In this document: positions 25,462-36,500 of the stretch, piece after piece
How positions within the stretch are numbered: the first letter of the stretch is position 1
Layout: the number at the start of each line of letters is the position of its first letter
NCBI RefSeq assembly: GCF_014268595.2
Contig: NZ_CP077091.1
Location: 22,501 to 86,500 of the forward strand
Source of the DNA: Pseudomonas hamedanensis
GTDB lineage: Bacteria; Pseudomonadota; Gammaproteobacteria; Pseudomonadales; Pseudomonadaceae
DNA: 64,000 bases
Reading direction: 5' to 3'
Position numbers and translations under genes: made by a program
Notes under the pieces: model-generated
The model's database searches: none
Told to the model about the DNA's origin: nothing
What the model saw: the letters and a program-made list of their open reading frames with translations, nothing else

Positions 25462-25698
25462 ATGCCGATACAACCTGGGCTCTACCAACATTACAAAGGT
25501 CCGCAGTACCGCGTATTCAGTGTTGCGCGGCACTCCGAGACCGAAGAAGAGGTGGTCTTCTACCAAGCCCTGTATGGCGATTACGGCTTTTGGGTGCGCC
25601 CGTTGAGCATGTTCGTCGAGTCCGTCGAAGTTGACGGCGAGCAGGTACCACGCTTTGCTTTGGTGCAAGCCGAACCGAGCCTTTTTGACAAGGTTTGA
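25462..25698 (+). CDS. DUF1653 domain protein
   Basis: A 78-residue cytoplasmic protein that is almost entirely one DUF1653 domain. Typical pattern: PGLYQHYKGPQYRVFSVARHSETEEEVVFYQALYG (in segments), then the WVRPLSMFVESVEVDG ending. Function of the family is unknown. It lies between fadA and topA on the same strand, after the fadBA terminator, so it has its own promoter. A topA-proximal position of this gene is conserved in the genus as I recall it. Confidence 0.85.
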   Translation: MPIQPGLYQHYKGPQYRVFSVARHSETEEEVVFYQALYGDYGFWVRPLSMFVESVEVDGEQVPRFALVQAEPSLFDKV

Positions 25699-25812
25699 GG
25701 CGAGTGCGCACAGAACCCTGTGCTTGACCTCACCCTGTATCAACTATATATAGCGGTGCCGCGTCAGGCGCCAACCGCCTTTCACTTCTAGAATTCAGGA
25801 ATTTTCTGATCC

Positions 25813-28446
25813 ATGGGCAAATCGCTGGTCATTGTGGAATCCCCGGCTAAGGCCAAGACCATCAACAAGTATCTGGGTAACCAATACGTGGTGAAGTCGA
25901 GTATCGGCCATATCCGAGACCTGCCCACCAGCGGTTCGGCTAGCGCCAGCAAAGAGCCTGCTGCCAAGCGCGGCAAGGCTGCTGCAGGCGAAGGTCCGGT
26001 GCTCTCGCCGAAAGAGAAAGCGCGCAAGCAGCTGGTCTCGCGTATGGGCGTCGATCCCGAGCACGGCTGGAAAGCCCAGTACGAGATCCTTCCTGGCAAG
26101 GAAAAGGTCATCGAGGAGCTGCGCCGGCTCGCCAAGGATGCTGACACCATCTATCTCGCAACCGACTTGGATCGCGAGGGGGAAGCCATTGCCTGGCACC
26201 TGCGCGAAGCCATCGGTGGTGATGACAGCCGCTACAAGCGCGTGGTGTTCAACGAAATCACCAAGAAGGCGATTCAGGAAGCGTTCTCCGAGCCGGGCGA
26301 GCTGGACATCGATCGTGTCAACGCGCAGCAGGCGCGGCGCTTCCTCGATCGCGTGGTCGGCTACATGGTTTCGCCGCTGCTGTGGGCCAAGATCGCCCGC
26401 GGTCTGTCTGCTGGTCGCGTGCAATCGGTTGCCGTGAAGCTGGTGGTCGAACGCGAGCGTGAGATTCGTGCCTTCAATCCGGAAGAATACTGGGAAGTGC
26501 ATGCCGATCTCGGCACCGCCAAAGGCTCGACTGTGCGTTTCGAAGTCGCACGCGAGAAAGGCGAAGCCTTCAAGCCGCTGAACGAAGCCCAGGCCATGGC
26601 CGCGCTGGAGAAGCTCAAGGCCTCCAGCTACAGCATCGTCAAGCGCGAAGACAAGCCGACCAGCAGCAAGCCGTCGGCGCCGTTCATCACCTCGACCCTG
26701 CAGCAAGCCGCGAGCAACCGCCTGGGCTTCGGCGTGAAGAAAACCATGATGATGGCCCAGCGTCTGTATGAAGCTGGCTACATCACGTATATGCGTACCG
26801 ACTCGACCAACCTCTCGGCTGACGCCGTGGCGATGGCGCGTACCTACATCGAAGACGAGTTCGGCAAGAAGTACCTGCCAGAGACGCCGAACGTCTATAG
26901 CAGCAAAGAAGGCGCACAAGAGGCTCACGAAGCGATTCGCCCGTCCGACGCCAACACCACGCCGAGCAAGCTTGCGGGCATGGAACGTGACGCTGAGCGT
27001 CTCTACGAGCTGATCTGGCGTCAGTTCCTCGCTTGCCAGATGTTGCCGGCGCAGTACCTGTCGACCACAGTCAGCGTCGGCGCTGGCGACTTCGAGCTGC
27101 GCGCCAAGGGCCGTATCCTCAAGTTCGACGGTTACACTCGCGTTATGCCGCAGATTGCCAAGCCGGGCGATGACGACGTTCTGCCGGACATGGCGCAGGG
27201 CGACGTGATGAAGCTGATCAAGCTTGATCCCTCCCAGCACTTTACCAAGCCGCCGGCCCGTTACTCGGAAGCCAGCCTGGTGAAGGAAATGGAAAAGCGC
27301 GGCATTGGCCGTCCTTCGACGTACGCAGCGATCATCTCGACCATTCAGGACCGCGGTTACGTGACCCTGCATAACCGTCGTTTCTATTCGGAAAAGATGG
27401 GTGACATCGTCACCGAGCGTTTGTCCGAGAGCTTCTCGAACCTGATGGACTACGGCTTCACCGCCGGCATGGAAGAGAATCTCGATGACGTGGCGCAGGG
27501 CGAGCGCGACTGGAAAAGCGTACTGGACGAGTTCTACGGCGACTTCAAAAAGAAACTCGAAGTTGCGGAAAACCCGGACAATGGCATGCGCGCCAACCAG
27601 CCGGTGATGACCGATATCCCGTGCACAACGTGTGGTCGTCCGATGCAGATTCGCACGGCCTCCACTGGCGTGTTCCTCGGCTGCTCGGGTTACAGCCTGC
27701 CGCCGAAAGAGCGTTGCAAGGCCACCGTCAACCTGGTGCCGGGCGACGAAATCGCTGCGGACGATGAGGGTGAATCGGAATCTCTGGTACTGCGTGGCAA
27801 GCATCGCTGCCCGATCTGCAGCACGGCGATGGACGCTTATCTGCTGGATGAGAAGCGCAAGCTGCACATCTGCGGTAACAACCCGGATTGCGCCGGTTAT
27901 GAGATTGAAGAGGGCAGCTATCGCATCAAGGGCTATGAAGGCCCGAGCCTGGAATGCGACAAGTGTGGCAGTGAGATGCAGCTCAAGACCGGCCGTTTCG
28001 GCAAGTTCTTCGGCTGCACCAATCCGACCTGCAAGAACACCCGCAAGCTGCTCAAGAGCGGCGACGCGGCACCGCCCAAGATGGATCCGGTGAAGATGCC
28101 TGAGCTGAAATGCGAAAAGGTCAACGACACCTACATCCTGCGTGACGGTGCGTCCGGTCTGTTCCTGGCGGCCAGCCAGTTCCCGAAAAACCGCGAGACT
28201 CGCGCTCCGCTGGTGATCGAGATCCTGCCGCACAAAGATGAGATCGATCCGAAGTATCACTTCCTGTGCGAGGCACCACAGAAAGATCCTGACGGTCTGC
28301 CGGCGGTCATTCGCTACAGCCGCAAGACCAAGGAGCAATACGTGCAGACCGAAGTCGACGGCAAGCCTACGGGCTGGAAGGCGTACTACGACGGTGGCAA
28401 GTGGACGGTCGAAGACAAGCGCAGTGCCAAGGCGAAGGCTGAGTAA
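25813..28446 (+). CDS. topA: DNA topoisomerase I
   Basis: Type IA topoisomerase that relaxes negative supercoils. The 877-residue protein starts [22 protein letters not shown], the Toprim domain, whose acidic triad includes [15 protein letters not shown]. The active-site tyrosine is Y326 in [14 protein letters not shown]. The C-terminal part holds three Cys4-type zinc-ribbon repeats (CTTCGRPM..., CPICSTAM..., CDKCGSEM...) and then topoisomerase C-terminal repeats, as in E. coli TopA. A low-complexity Ala/Ser/Lys insert (about 38-58) sits in the Toprim domain. A terminator follows. Confidence 0.97.
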   Translation: MGKSLVIVESPAKAKTINKYLGNQYVVKSSIGHIRDLPTSGSASASKEPAAKRGKAAAGEGPVLSPKEKARKQLVSRMGVDPEHGWKAQYEILPGKEKVIEELRRLAKDADTIYLATDLDREGEAIAWHLREAIGGDDSRYKRVVFNEITKKAIQEAFSEPGELDIDRVNAQQARRFLDRVVGYMVSPLLWAKIARGLSAGRVQSVAVKLVVEREREIRAFNPEEYWEVHADLGTAKGSTVRFEVAREKGEAFKPLNEAQAMAALEKLKASSYSIVKREDKPTSSKPSAPFITSTLQQAASNRLGFGVKKTMMMAQRLYEAGYITYMRTDSTNLSADAVAMARTYIEDEFGKKYLPETPNVYSSKEGAQEAHEAIRPSDANTTPSKLAGMERDAERLYELIWRQFLACQMLPAQYLSTTVSVGAGDFELRAKGRILKFDGYTRVMPQIAKPGDDDVLPDMAQGDVMKLIKLDPSQHFTKPPARYSEASLVKEMEKRGIGRPSTYAAIISTIQDRGYVTLHNRRFYSEKMGDIVTERLSESFSNLMDYGFTAGMEENLDDVAQGERDWKSVLDEFYGDFKKKLEVAENPDNGMRANQPVMTDIPCTTCGRPMQIRTASTGVFLGCSGYSLPPKERCKATVNLVPGDEIAADDEGESESLVLRGKHRCPICSTAMDAYLLDEKRKLHICGNNPDCAGYEIEEGSYRIKGYEGPSLECDKCGSEMQLKTGRFGKFFGCTNPTCKNTRKLLKSGDAAPPKMDPVKMPELKCEKVNDTYILRDGASGLFLAASQFPKNRETRAPLVIEILPHKDEIDPKYHFLCEAPQKDPDGLPAVIRYSRKTKEQYVQTEVDGKPTGWKAYYDGGKWTVEDKRSAKAKAE

Positions 28447-28464
28447 GCCTTAGTCTGCCTACTG

Positions 28465-28507
28465 AAAAGGCCGCATGAGAACCTCCGGGTTTTCAGGCGG
28501 CCTTTTT
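28465..28507 (+). terminator. Terminator of topA
   Basis: Arms aaaaggccgc and gcggcctttt with further internal pairing (gaacc/gggttttc), followed by T residues. Confidence 0.88.
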
Positions 28508-28591
28508 GTTTTGTGCTTGCGGTGGGATCGGCTGATCCACGACACTGTCCGGCCTGTGTGAAGCAAATATTTCGTTGTGGAGACTGCCGTC

Positions 28592-29116
28592 ATGGCCCAC
28601 GAACTCTATACCCGTACCAATCAGAAGATCTATTTCGCCGGTCTGTCGCTGGAAGCCCTGGCTCGCGCTGAAGAGGGGCGGGCGATGAATGCCCTGGCGT
28701 TGATTCAGGCTGGGCGTGAGTCAGCGTTGTTTCACCTTTATGGCGCGCTGTTGGGGTTATGTCATGAAATCGCCGGCTTCTATCGTTTGCCTCAGGCGAA
28801 TGCCGCGCGGGCTGAGCTGTTGCTGACGCCTGAAGTACTGGAGTCGATGGCGATTCCCGAACTGGCAGAAATGGTCGAGCTGGCGGGGAACCCGGAAACC
28901 TGGCTGGCGAAATTGCTGGCGGCGCATTCAGCGCTGTTCCAGCCACCGCGCGTACCGCACAAGCCCAAGGGCGACGTGACGCAGCCGTTGATTCAAGCTG
29001 TTAATCTGGATGAAGAGCAGGCGCCAGCGGAGCTGAGTCGTGAGGAGCTGGAGAGCTGGAGGCAGAACCTCAAGAGTCTGGCCATCCGTTTTCGTGAAGG
29101 CTTGAACGAGTGCTGA
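28592..29116 (+). CDS. Conserved Pseudomonas protein of unknown function (DUF6586-like)
   Basis: A 174-residue soluble, mostly helical protein starting MAHELYTRTNQKIYFA. Leu/Ala/Glu-rich helices dominate the first 115 residues; a proline-rich hinge (PPRVPHKPKGD) and a final helix (SREELESWRQNLKSLAIRF) follow. The ATG at 28592 is preceded by ggag. Its place after topA and before sulA-lexA matches the gene PA3010 of P. aeruginosa as I recall it, whose family I believe is DUF6586. No function can be given. Confidence 0.75.
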   Translation: MAHELYTRTNQKIYFAGLSLEALARAEEGRAMNALALIQAGRESALFHLYGALLGLCHEIAGFYRLPQANAARAELLLTPEVLESMAIPELAEMVELAGNPETWLAKLLAAHSALFQPPRVPHKPKGDVTQPLIQAVNLDEEQAPAELSREELESWRQNLKSLAIRFREGLNEC

Positions 29117-29222
29117 CAGTGATTGACGCGGTGGCAATCTGAAATATGCTGCTGGTCAAGATCCCAAGCGAAGCCCGAATGATGTCTATATAATCGCTGC
29201 CTTTCGTGGAGAACAGACTTAT

Positions 29223-29456
29223 ATGCCAACGTCCTTTCTAGAAATTGTCGAGTTACCAGACGGCCGAATCGAACTGCGCAGGGCTGAGGACGAAGGTTCT
29301 CTGGTGACGCTGGATTTCTCCGAGGATGCCAAGGCGTTCCTGCAAGGCCAGCATGTGGAAATCGCTAAAGCGATGTTGAGCGTCGGCGTGCAGATGGCGG
29401 GTCGTATGGTCGAAGGCGAGTTCGACAAGGAAGAAGGAACGCGGGTTCTTCACTGA
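29223..29456 (+). CDS. Small conserved protein of unknown function (PA3009-like position)
   Basis: A 77-residue soluble protein starting MPTSFLEIVELPDGRIELRR. Predicted alternating strands (FLEIVELPDGRIELRR, SLVTLDFSEDAKAFLQ) and a helix (HVEIAKAMLSVGVQMAGRMVEG). A good ggag site precedes the ATG. It follows the preceding gene after about 105 bases that contain a plausible promoter (tatataat near 29186-29193). Function unknown. Confidence 0.75.
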   Translation: MPTSFLEIVELPDGRIELRRAEDEGSLVTLDFSEDAKAFLQGQHVEIAKAMLSVGVQMAGRMVEGEFDKEEGTRVLH

Positions 29457-29496
29457 TCTGCGCTCGTTTTTTCTTTAGCCGTAACTGCTACAGATC

Positions 29497-29520
29497 GGCT
29501 TCTCTGTCCCTTGAGAAGCC
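29497..29520. terminator. Hairpin between the small gene and sulA (convergent ends)
   Basis: Perfect arms ggcttctc and gagaagcc with an 8-base loop, in the 95-base gap between convergent stops. No clear T-run follows, so terminator function is tentative. Confidence 0.5.
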
Positions 29521-29551
29521 CTGCGCTTCACACAGCGCTCTTTATTCGCCA

Positions 29552-30025
29552 TCAACCCAATCGAATGTTCAGGCTCTGAGCATCGCCCGTGCGCGCGGCG
29601 CTGATCAACTGTTGCCGTGAGCTGCTGTTCAGCGGGTTGAGCCAAGTGACCACCGTGTGGCTGCGACCCAGGCGTAATGCTTCGCACGCCAACTGCTGGG
29701 CGCTTTGAGTGCCCCGGGGCTGCAACAGCAGAATGCGTTCGCGGTTCAGGCCGGCATCCCGCAGCCAGGTTTGAGTCAGGCTGGCCGGTGGTGCAATCAG
29801 TGTCAGCCAGCGCGCGTCCTGGTCTTCGCTCAGTTCGCGAAGGATCGGGGCAAGCAGGTTCAGGCAATTCCCTGCCGCACCGCGCAGTGACAGCTCACTG
29901 AATACTTCGGGTTCGGCATGCCATTCGCGCGCGACCACGTCTTTCAGGATCGGCGCCATGGGTTGTGCCAGAAACGCTTCGAATAAAGGCAGTTGTGTTT
30001 GCTGAGGTATGTGTGGGAACTGCAT
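29552..30025 (-). CDS. sulA: SOS cell-division inhibitor SulA
   Basis: SOS-induced protein that blocks FtsZ assembly until DNA is repaired. The 157-residue protein has the RecA/SulA-like fold: LNLLAPILRELSEDQDARWLTLIAPP, then LRDAGLNRERILLLQPRG and SHTVVTWLNPLNSSSRQQL. From the ATG at 30025 (aaaggagg just upstream) it begins 10 bases after the lexA stop, so it is the second gene of a lexA-sulA operon under the two SOS boxes upstream of lexA. Confidence 0.92.
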   Translation of the reverse strand: MQFPHIPQQTQLPLFEAFLAQPMAPILKDVVAREWHAEPEVFSELSLRGAAGNCLNLLAPILRELSEDQDARWLTLIAPPASLTQTWLRDAGLNRERILLLQPRGTQSAQQLACEALRLGRSHTVVTWLNPLNSSSRQQLISAARTGDAQSLNIRLG

Positions 30026-30035
30026 AAAGCCTCCT

Positions 30036-30644
30036 TTAGCGGCGGATGACGCCGACACTCAAGCCTTCGATCACCAGTTCCTGATCTTTCAGGTCAACTT
30101 CGATAGGGGCGAACTCAGGGTTTTCGGCAATCAGCCAGACTTTGCTGCCTTCTCGCTTGAAACGTTTTACCGTCACTTCGTCACCGATGCGGGCAACCAC
30201 GACCTGGCCGTTGCGCGCTTCGCGAGTGGTGTGAACCGCCAGCAGGTCGCCGTCGAAAATGCCGATGTCCTTCATGCTCATGCCATGGACGCGCAACAGA
30301 TAGTCGGCGCGAGGATGGAAGAACGCTGGATTAATGTTGCAGGACTCTTCGATGTGCTGCTGGGCGAGGATCGGCGCACCGGCTGCTACCCGGCCAATGA
30401 TCGGCAGGGTGGACTCATCGGGCTTGGCTTCAAAGCCGGGAATTCGGATGCCGCGGGAGGCACCAGGCGTCATCTCGATGGCGCCTTTGCGAGCGAGGGC
30501 CTTGAGATGCTCTTCGGCGGCATTGGGTGACTTGAAGCCCAGTTCCTGAGCGATTTCTGCGCGGGTAGGCGGATAGCCGTTGTCTTCAAGGCATCGTTTG
30601 ATAAAGGCCAGAATCTCGGCTTGGCGTGGCGTCAGCTTTAGCAT
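30036..30644 (-). CDS. lexA: LexA repressor
   Basis: SOS master repressor of 202 residues. The N-terminal winged helix-turn-helix ([40 protein letters not shown]) binds SOS boxes. The C-terminal S24 peptidase domain cleaves itself when RecA is active. The scissile Ala-Gly is in [16 protein letters not shown]; the catalytic Ser lies in [13 protein letters not shown] and the Lys in [10 protein letters not shown]. It is autoregulated through two adjacent SOS boxes and is divergent from psrA. Confidence 0.97.
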   Translation of the reverse strand: MLKLTPRQAEILAFIKRCLEDNGYPPTRAEIAQELGFKSPNAAEEHLKALARKGAIEMTPGASRGIRIPGFEAKPDESTLPIIGRVAAGAPILAQQHIEESCNINPAFFHPRADYLLRVHGMSMKDIGIFDGDLLAVHTTREARNGQVVVARIGDEVTVKRFKREGSKVWLIAENPEFAPIEVDLKDQELVIEGLSVGVIRR

Positions 30645-30654
30645 ATTGATCGCT

Positions 30655-30670
30655 CTGTCTTTTTATACAG
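30655..30670 (-). promoter_or_regulatory. SOS (LexA) box proximal to lexA
   Basis: On the minus strand ctgtataaaaagacag fits CTG-N10-CAG and the consensus CTGTATATANATACAG well. It ends about 10 bases before the lexA start codon. Confidence 0.9.
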
Positions 30671-30673
30671 TGA

Positions 30674-30689
30674 CTGGGATTATATACAG
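30674..30689 (-). promoter_or_regulatory. SOS (LexA) box distal to lexA
   Basis: ctgtatataatcccag on the minus strand, 3 bases from the proximal box. It contains a tataat that may be the lexA -10 element, so LexA binding would cover the promoter. Confidence 0.9.
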
Positions 30690-30814
30690 TGAAGCGGTCT
30701 TGGCAATGGCCGTTTTTGCGCATGCCGCCGGACGGTCGACAGACACGTTTATTAATGCGCCAGCCTTGTGTGGTTAAATAGCTGACCGACCATTCGCAAA
30801 ACGAACCGCCAGGC

Positions 30815-30843
30815 TTGACAAGGCACAGGCTGAAACGTATGTT
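30815..30843 (+). promoter_or_regulatory. psrA promoter
   Basis: ttgaca (30815-30820), a 17-base spacer and tatgtt (30838-30843): a good sigma-70 promoter placed 30-60 bases before the psrA start. Confidence 0.75.
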
Positions 30844-30858
30844 TCAAACAAGTGTTTG
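30832..30858. promoter_or_regulatory. Two overlapping PsrA operators
   Basis: gaaacgtatgtttc (30832-30845) and caaacaagtgtttg (30845-30858) each fit the PsrA consensus (G/C)AAAC-N4-GTTT(G/C). They share one base and cover the -10 element, consistent with known autorepression of psrA. Confidence 0.88.
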
Positions 30859-30875
30859 TCAGGCGCGGAGTAGCC

Positions 30876-31583
30876 ATGGCCCAGTCGGAAACCGTTGAAC
30901 GCATTCTTGATGCTGCCGAGCAGTTGTTCGCGGAGAAAGGTTTCGCTGAAACCTCATTGCGTTTGATTACCAGCAAGGCTGGCGTCAACCTGGCAGCAGT
31001 GAACTATCACTTCGGGTCGAAAAAGGCGCTGATTCAAGCGGTGTTTTCGCGTTTCCTCGGACCGTTCTGCGTCAGTCTCGATAAAGAGCTGGAGCGGCGC
31101 CAGGCCAAGCCGGACAACAAGCCGACCCTTGAAGAGCTGCTGGAAATTCTCGTCGAGCAAGCGCTCGTCGTACAGCCGCGCAGCGGTAATGACCTGTCGA
31201 TCTTCATGCGCTTGCTTGGCCTCGCGTTCAGCCAGAGCCAGGGTCACCTGCGGCGTTATCTGGAGGACATGTACGGCAAGGTGTTCCGCCGCTACATGCT
31301 GCTGGTCAACGAAGCGGCGCCACGCATTCCGCCCATCGAACTGTTCTGGCGTGTGCACTTCATGCTCGGCGCCGCCGCATTCAGCATGTCCGGGATCAAA
31401 GCGTTGCGCGCGATTGCCGAGACCGATTTCGGCGTCAACACGTCCATAGAGCAAGTCATGCGCCTGATGGTGCCGTTTCTCGCCGCCGGCATGCGCGCCG
31501 AGACCGGCGTCACCGACACGGCCATGGCCACCGCGCAATTGCGTCCGCGCACCAAGTCAGCCCCGGTAGCCGCCAAGGTTTAA
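30876..31583 (+). CDS. psrA: TetR-family regulator PsrA
   Basis: Fatty-acid-responsive regulator that in P. aeruginosa represses fadBA5 and itself and activates rpoS. The 235-residue protein has the TetR helix-turn-helix (about 5-50: ERILDAAEQLFAEKGFAETS, KAGVNLAAVNYHFGSKKALI) and a C-terminal all-helical ligand domain. The ATG at 30876 has a ggag site; the frame opens at 30852 inside the operator, so the later start is right. Both the predicted operators and a target operon (fadBA) are in this window. Confidence 0.93.
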   Translation: MAQSETVERILDAAEQLFAEKGFAETSLRLITSKAGVNLAAVNYHFGSKKALIQAVFSRFLGPFCVSLDKELERRQAKPDNKPTLEELLEILVEQALVVQPRSGNDLSIFMRLLGLAFSQSQGHLRRYLEDMYGKVFRRYMLLVNEAAPRIPPIELFWRVHFMLGAAAFSMSGIKALRAIAETDFGVNTSIEQVMRLMVPFLAAGMRAETGVTDTAMATAQLRPRTKSAPVAAKV

Positions 31584-31631
31584 CCGCGCACGGGTGGGCG
31601 CGGCAGCTGGTATCCGCTAAGCTAGCCGCCC

Positions 31632-31745
31632 ATGCCGACTCTCGTTCTGAACCCGATCCGCATGGATTCTGCTGACCGTCCGGGCGCCGCCCGCGGTAGC
31701 GGACGTGTGCCGATCGGGTTTTTCGTTTTCAAGGAATTTTTATGA
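31632..31745 (+). CDS. Possible small ORF overlapping the nagZ start (37 codons)
   Basis: A 37-codon frame (MPTLVLNPIRMDSADRPG...GFFVFKEFL) ends in TTATGA, its stop overlapping the nagZ ATG in an ATGA arrangement typical of translational coupling. An internal ATG at 31662 would give 27 codons. There is no clear ribosome-binding site and codon use is not strongly protein-like, so it may be chance. It spans the hairpin at 31652-31718. Confidence 0.25.
   Translation: MPTLVLNPIRMDSADRPGAARGSGRVPIGFFVFKEFL
31652..31728 (+). terminator. Terminator-like branched hairpin upstream of nagZ
   Basis: Arms cccgatc (31652-31658) and gatcggg (31712-31718) enclose an inner GC-rich hairpin (gtccg.../...cggac), followed by tttttcgtttt. 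It either ends the psrA transcript or attenuates nagZ, whose start is only 14 bases past the T-run. Confidence 0.6.
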
Positions 31746-32752
31746 CTGCTGGCCTGCAAGGCTCGTTGATGGTGGACGTCGCCGGTACCTGGCTGACGGC
31801 CGAAGATCGCCAATTGTTGCGTCAGCCCGAAGTGGGCGGTCTGATCATTTTTGCCCGCAACATCGAACATCCACGCCAGGTGCGCGAGCTGAGCGCCGCC
31901 ATTCGCGCGATTCGCCCGGATCTGCTGCTGGCGGTGGATCAAGAGGGCGGGCGCGTACAGCGCCTGCGTCAGGGCTTTGTACGTCTGCCGGCCATGCGCG
32001 CGATTGCTGACAATCACAATGCCGAATACCTCGCCGAGCAATGTGGCTGGATCATGGCGACGGAAGTCCTCGCCGTCGGCCTCGACCTCAGCTTTGCCCC
32101 GGTGCTGGATCTGGATTACCAGCGCAGCGCTGTTGTCGGTACCCGTTCTTTTGAAGGTGATCCGCAGCGCGCTGCGTTGCTCGCCGGGGCTTTCATTCGT
32201 GGCATGAGCAGCGCGGGCATGGCCGCCACTGGCAAGCACTTTCCCGGCCACGGCTGGGCAGAAGCGGACTCTCACGTCGCCATCCCGAACGACGAGCGCA
32301 GCCTCGACCAGATCCGCGCCAACGACCTCGTGCCCTTCGCTCGGCTGAGCAAACAACTGGCCGCCGTCATGCCCGCTCACGTCATCTATCCGCAAGTCGA
32401 CTCACAGCCCGCCGGTTTCTCCCGGCGCTGGCTGCAGGACATTCTGCGCGGCGAGTTGCAATTTGACGGCGTGATCTTCAGTGACGACCTGTCGATGGCT
32501 GGCGCCCATGTGGTTGGCGATGCCGCCAGCCGCATCGAAGCCGCGCTTACGGCCGGCTGCGACATGGGCCTGGTGTGCAACGACCGCGCCGCCGCCGAGT
32601 TGGCGCTGAGTGCTGCGCAACGCATGAAGGTCAAGCCGTCCGCACGCATCGCCAAAATGCGCGGCCAGGCCTTCGCCAGCACCGATTATCGTCAGGACCC
32701 GCGTTGGCTCACCGCCCTCGGCGCGCTCAAAGACGCTCAACTGATCGATTAA
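31742..32752 (+). CDS. nagZ: Beta-N-acetylglucosaminidase (cell-wall recycling)
   Basis: Cytoplasmic glycoside hydrolase family 3 enzyme that removes GlcNAc from anhydro-muropeptides during peptidoglycan recycling; its product is the inducer of AmpC in many Pseudomonas. The 336-residue single-domain protein has AVDQEGGRVQRLR (substrate site), the family signature KHFPGHGWAEADSH with the catalytic His/Asp pair, and the nucleophile Asp in GVIFSDDLSMAGA. aaggaa precedes the ATG. mtnP follows after 12 bases, and a helicase gene 9 bases after that. Confidence 0.96.
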   Translation: MTAGLQGSLMVDVAGTWLTAEDRQLLRQPEVGGLIIFARNIEHPRQVRELSAAIRAIRPDLLLAVDQEGGRVQRLRQGFVRLPAMRAIADNHNAEYLAEQCGWIMATEVLAVGLDLSFAPVLDLDYQRSAVVGTRSFEGDPQRAALLAGAFIRGMSSAGMAATGKHFPGHGWAEADSHVAIPNDERSLDQIRANDLVPFARLSKQLAAVMPAHVIYPQVDSQPAGFSRRWLQDILRGELQFDGVIFSDDLSMAGAHVVGDAASRIEAALTAGCDMGLVCNDRAAAELALSAAQRMKVKPSARIAKMRGQAFASTDYRQDPRWLTALGALKDAQLID

Positions 32753-33502
<750 letters not shown>

Positions 33503-33511
33503 GGATCGCCC

Positions 33512-36500
33512 ATGAGCATTTTCATCGAACGGCTTAAAGGACTGGCATGGACCCGGGCATTCAACAGCAAGGCGCTCGCCAAGGCCCGCGCTTATGCCGA
33601 CGATGATCGGGTAGAGATCATCGAGATCGATGCCAGAAAGATCGAGGCATTCTGCGTCGGTTCCGAAAGTCAGGCGTATGAACAAATCATTTACCTGTCC
33701 GAAGATCGCTTGGGATCGGTTAATTTGCGTTGCATATGCACCTGCCCCGTCGCGATCGACTGCAAGCATTGCGCGGCGGTGCTCTATTCTTTGCAGGGCA
33801 GTGACCCTGATGTACCGGAAAGTGCCGCGCAGGTCCCGTTGGGTCGGGCATTGGAGCACTGGCTTTCGACAATCCCGGTCCCGGCCAAACCCACCGAAGA
33901 AAGCGCGCAACCCGCAGGTACACGCCTGTTTTACAAGCTCAAGCCCACGTCTGCGAGCGGCAAATGGCTGCTCGATATTTTCAAGGTCTACCAGCTCAAG
34001 AGCGGCGAGTTACGCGAAGCCAAACCGATGTATTCGCTGGCGGAAATGCTCATGCGCCAGCCCGGCTACCTGTCCGAGCTGGATTTGCGCGTCGCCAGGC
34101 TGCTGGTTGCCATGCACTCTCATCACGCCTATTACAGCGGTTATCCGCTGGAGGGCAGCAGTGGCGCCGAACTGCTGGAAATGCTCCTGCGCACCTCGCG
34201 GCTGTTCCTCGATTTCGAAGACCTGCGACCGCTGACGCCGGGGGCAAAACGCGTGGGTCAGTTCGCCTGGGCCGAACAGGCTGATGGTGGGTTCCGCGCG
34301 CAGTGGAGCAGTGCCGAAGCTGCGCAGGAAACCGTGCTGGCGCTGGAGCCGCTTTATTACCTCGATCGTGAACAACGGCAGGTTGGCCCTCTGTTCAATG
34401 AGCTGGAAGAAAAACTGGCCTGCCATTTGGCCCTCGCACCGGACATTCCGGCGCGTCAGGCCATGCAGTTCAGCCATCGAATGAGTGCGGCGACAAAAAT
34501 CCCGCCGCCACACAAACTCACCGAACGCACCATTGATGACGTACTGCCGCAGCCGCAGCTGATCCTTGTCAGCGGTCGAGAGCACTCCCGCTGGGAGTAT
34601 ATGCTGGAGCACCGCGCCGCTCTGGTGTTCACCTACAACGGTCATCCGGCGCTGGATCGCAACCCGGAGGTGATGATCCTCGACGGTACCGAAACCCAGC
34701 GTATTCAACGCCAGCCCGCGGTGGAAAAGAAACTGCGTCAGAGCCTGCAACAACACGGCTTCAAGAAAGCCACGCGCAAGAGTTCGCTGGATCGTCCCGG
34801 AGAAATGTTTACGTTACCGGACGATTCCGCCTGGCTCGCATTCATGCACGAAGGGCTTGCCACGCTGCGCGCCGCGAATTGGCAGATCGAGATCAGCCCC
34901 GGTTTTCATTTCAACGTGCAACCGGTTGAGCAGTGGTACGCCGAGGTCGAGGAGGAGGCCGGGCATCAATGGTTTGATCTGCAATTGGGCATCGTCGTCA
35001 ACGGCGAGCGCTACAGCCTGTTGCCGATCCTTTTGCATCTGTTGCGCACCCAGCCGCGCTTGCTCGACCCGGTCAATCTGGCGGAACGCAGCGATGATGA
35101 AAAACTGCTGATCGAACTCAAGCCCAGCGGTTTCGGCGGCGATGCGGGCGCCAAGGTGGCGTTGCCGCTGAGTCGGGTCAAACCGCTGATGGCCACGTTA
35201 GGCGAGTTGTATCTGGGCGGTCATCACGGCGATGCGCTGCGCTTGACTGCGCCGGATGCTGCGCGCCTGAGTCTGCTCGACGACGTGCCGCTGGATTGGC
35301 AGGGCGGCGAGCGGCTGCGCAACTTTGCCAAGCGCCTGCAAAATTCCAGTCACACCCAAGTCGCTGCGCCGGTTGGCCTTAACGCGCAACTGCGTCCCTA
35401 TCAGCTCGAAGGCCTGAACTGGATGCAAACCCTGCGCGAGCTTGAGGTCGGTGGCATTCTTGGCGATGACATGGGCCTGGGCAAAACCCTGCAGACCTTG
35501 GCGCATCTGCTTACGGAGAAAAACGCCGGGCGGCTGGATTGCCCGGCGCTGGCAGTCATGCCGACGAGCCTGATTCCGAACTGGCTCGACGAGGCCGAGC
35601 GTTTTACTCCGCAGTTGAAAGTATTGGCGCTGCACGGGACCGGGCGGCAAAAAGACTTCGCCAATCTCGCCGAATACGACTTGGTGCTGACCACTTACGC
35701 GTTGCTGCCGAGGGATCTTGAGATTTTGCAGCCACAATCGTGGAGCGTATTGATTCTCGACGAAGCGCAAAACATCAAGAATCCGCTCAGCAAAGCCGCC
35801 CAAGCCGCGCGTGACCTGCAGGCCCGCCAGCGCCTTTGCCTGAGTGGCACGCCATTGGAAAACCACCTCGGCGAACTGTGGTCGCAGTTTCACTTCCTGA
35901 TGCCGGGTTGGCTGGGCGACAGCAAATCCTTCAATCGCGATTACCGCACGCCGATCGAGAAGCACGGCAACGTGCAGCGCATGCAGCACCTGACCGCGCG
36001 CATCAAGCCGTTTTTGTTGCGACGCAAAAAAGATCAGGTCGCCACGGAGTTGCCGCCGAAAACCGAGATCATCCACTGGGTCGAACTCAGCGATGGGCAG
36101 CGCGACGTGTATGAAACGGTGCGTGTGGCGATGGACAAAAAGGTCCGCGACGAAATCGCCCGCAGTGGCGTGTCGCGCAGTCAGATCATTATTCTCGATG
36201 CGCTGCTAAAGCTGCGTCAGGTCTGTTGCGACTTGCGCCTGATCAACATGCCGCTCTCGGCGAAGGCCCTGCGCTCGGGTAGCGGCAAGCTGATCAGCTT
36301 GATGGAGATGCTCGAGGAATTGCTCGGCGAGGGGCGCAGGATTCTGCTGTTCTCCCAGTTCACGTCGATGCTGGCGCTGATCGAGCAGGAGTTGCAGCAA
36401 CGAGGGTTAAGTTACTCGTTGCTGACCGGCGATACCGCGGATCGACGCACGCCGGTCAAGGATTTCCAGGGCGGCAAAGTGCCGTTGTTCCTCATCAGCC

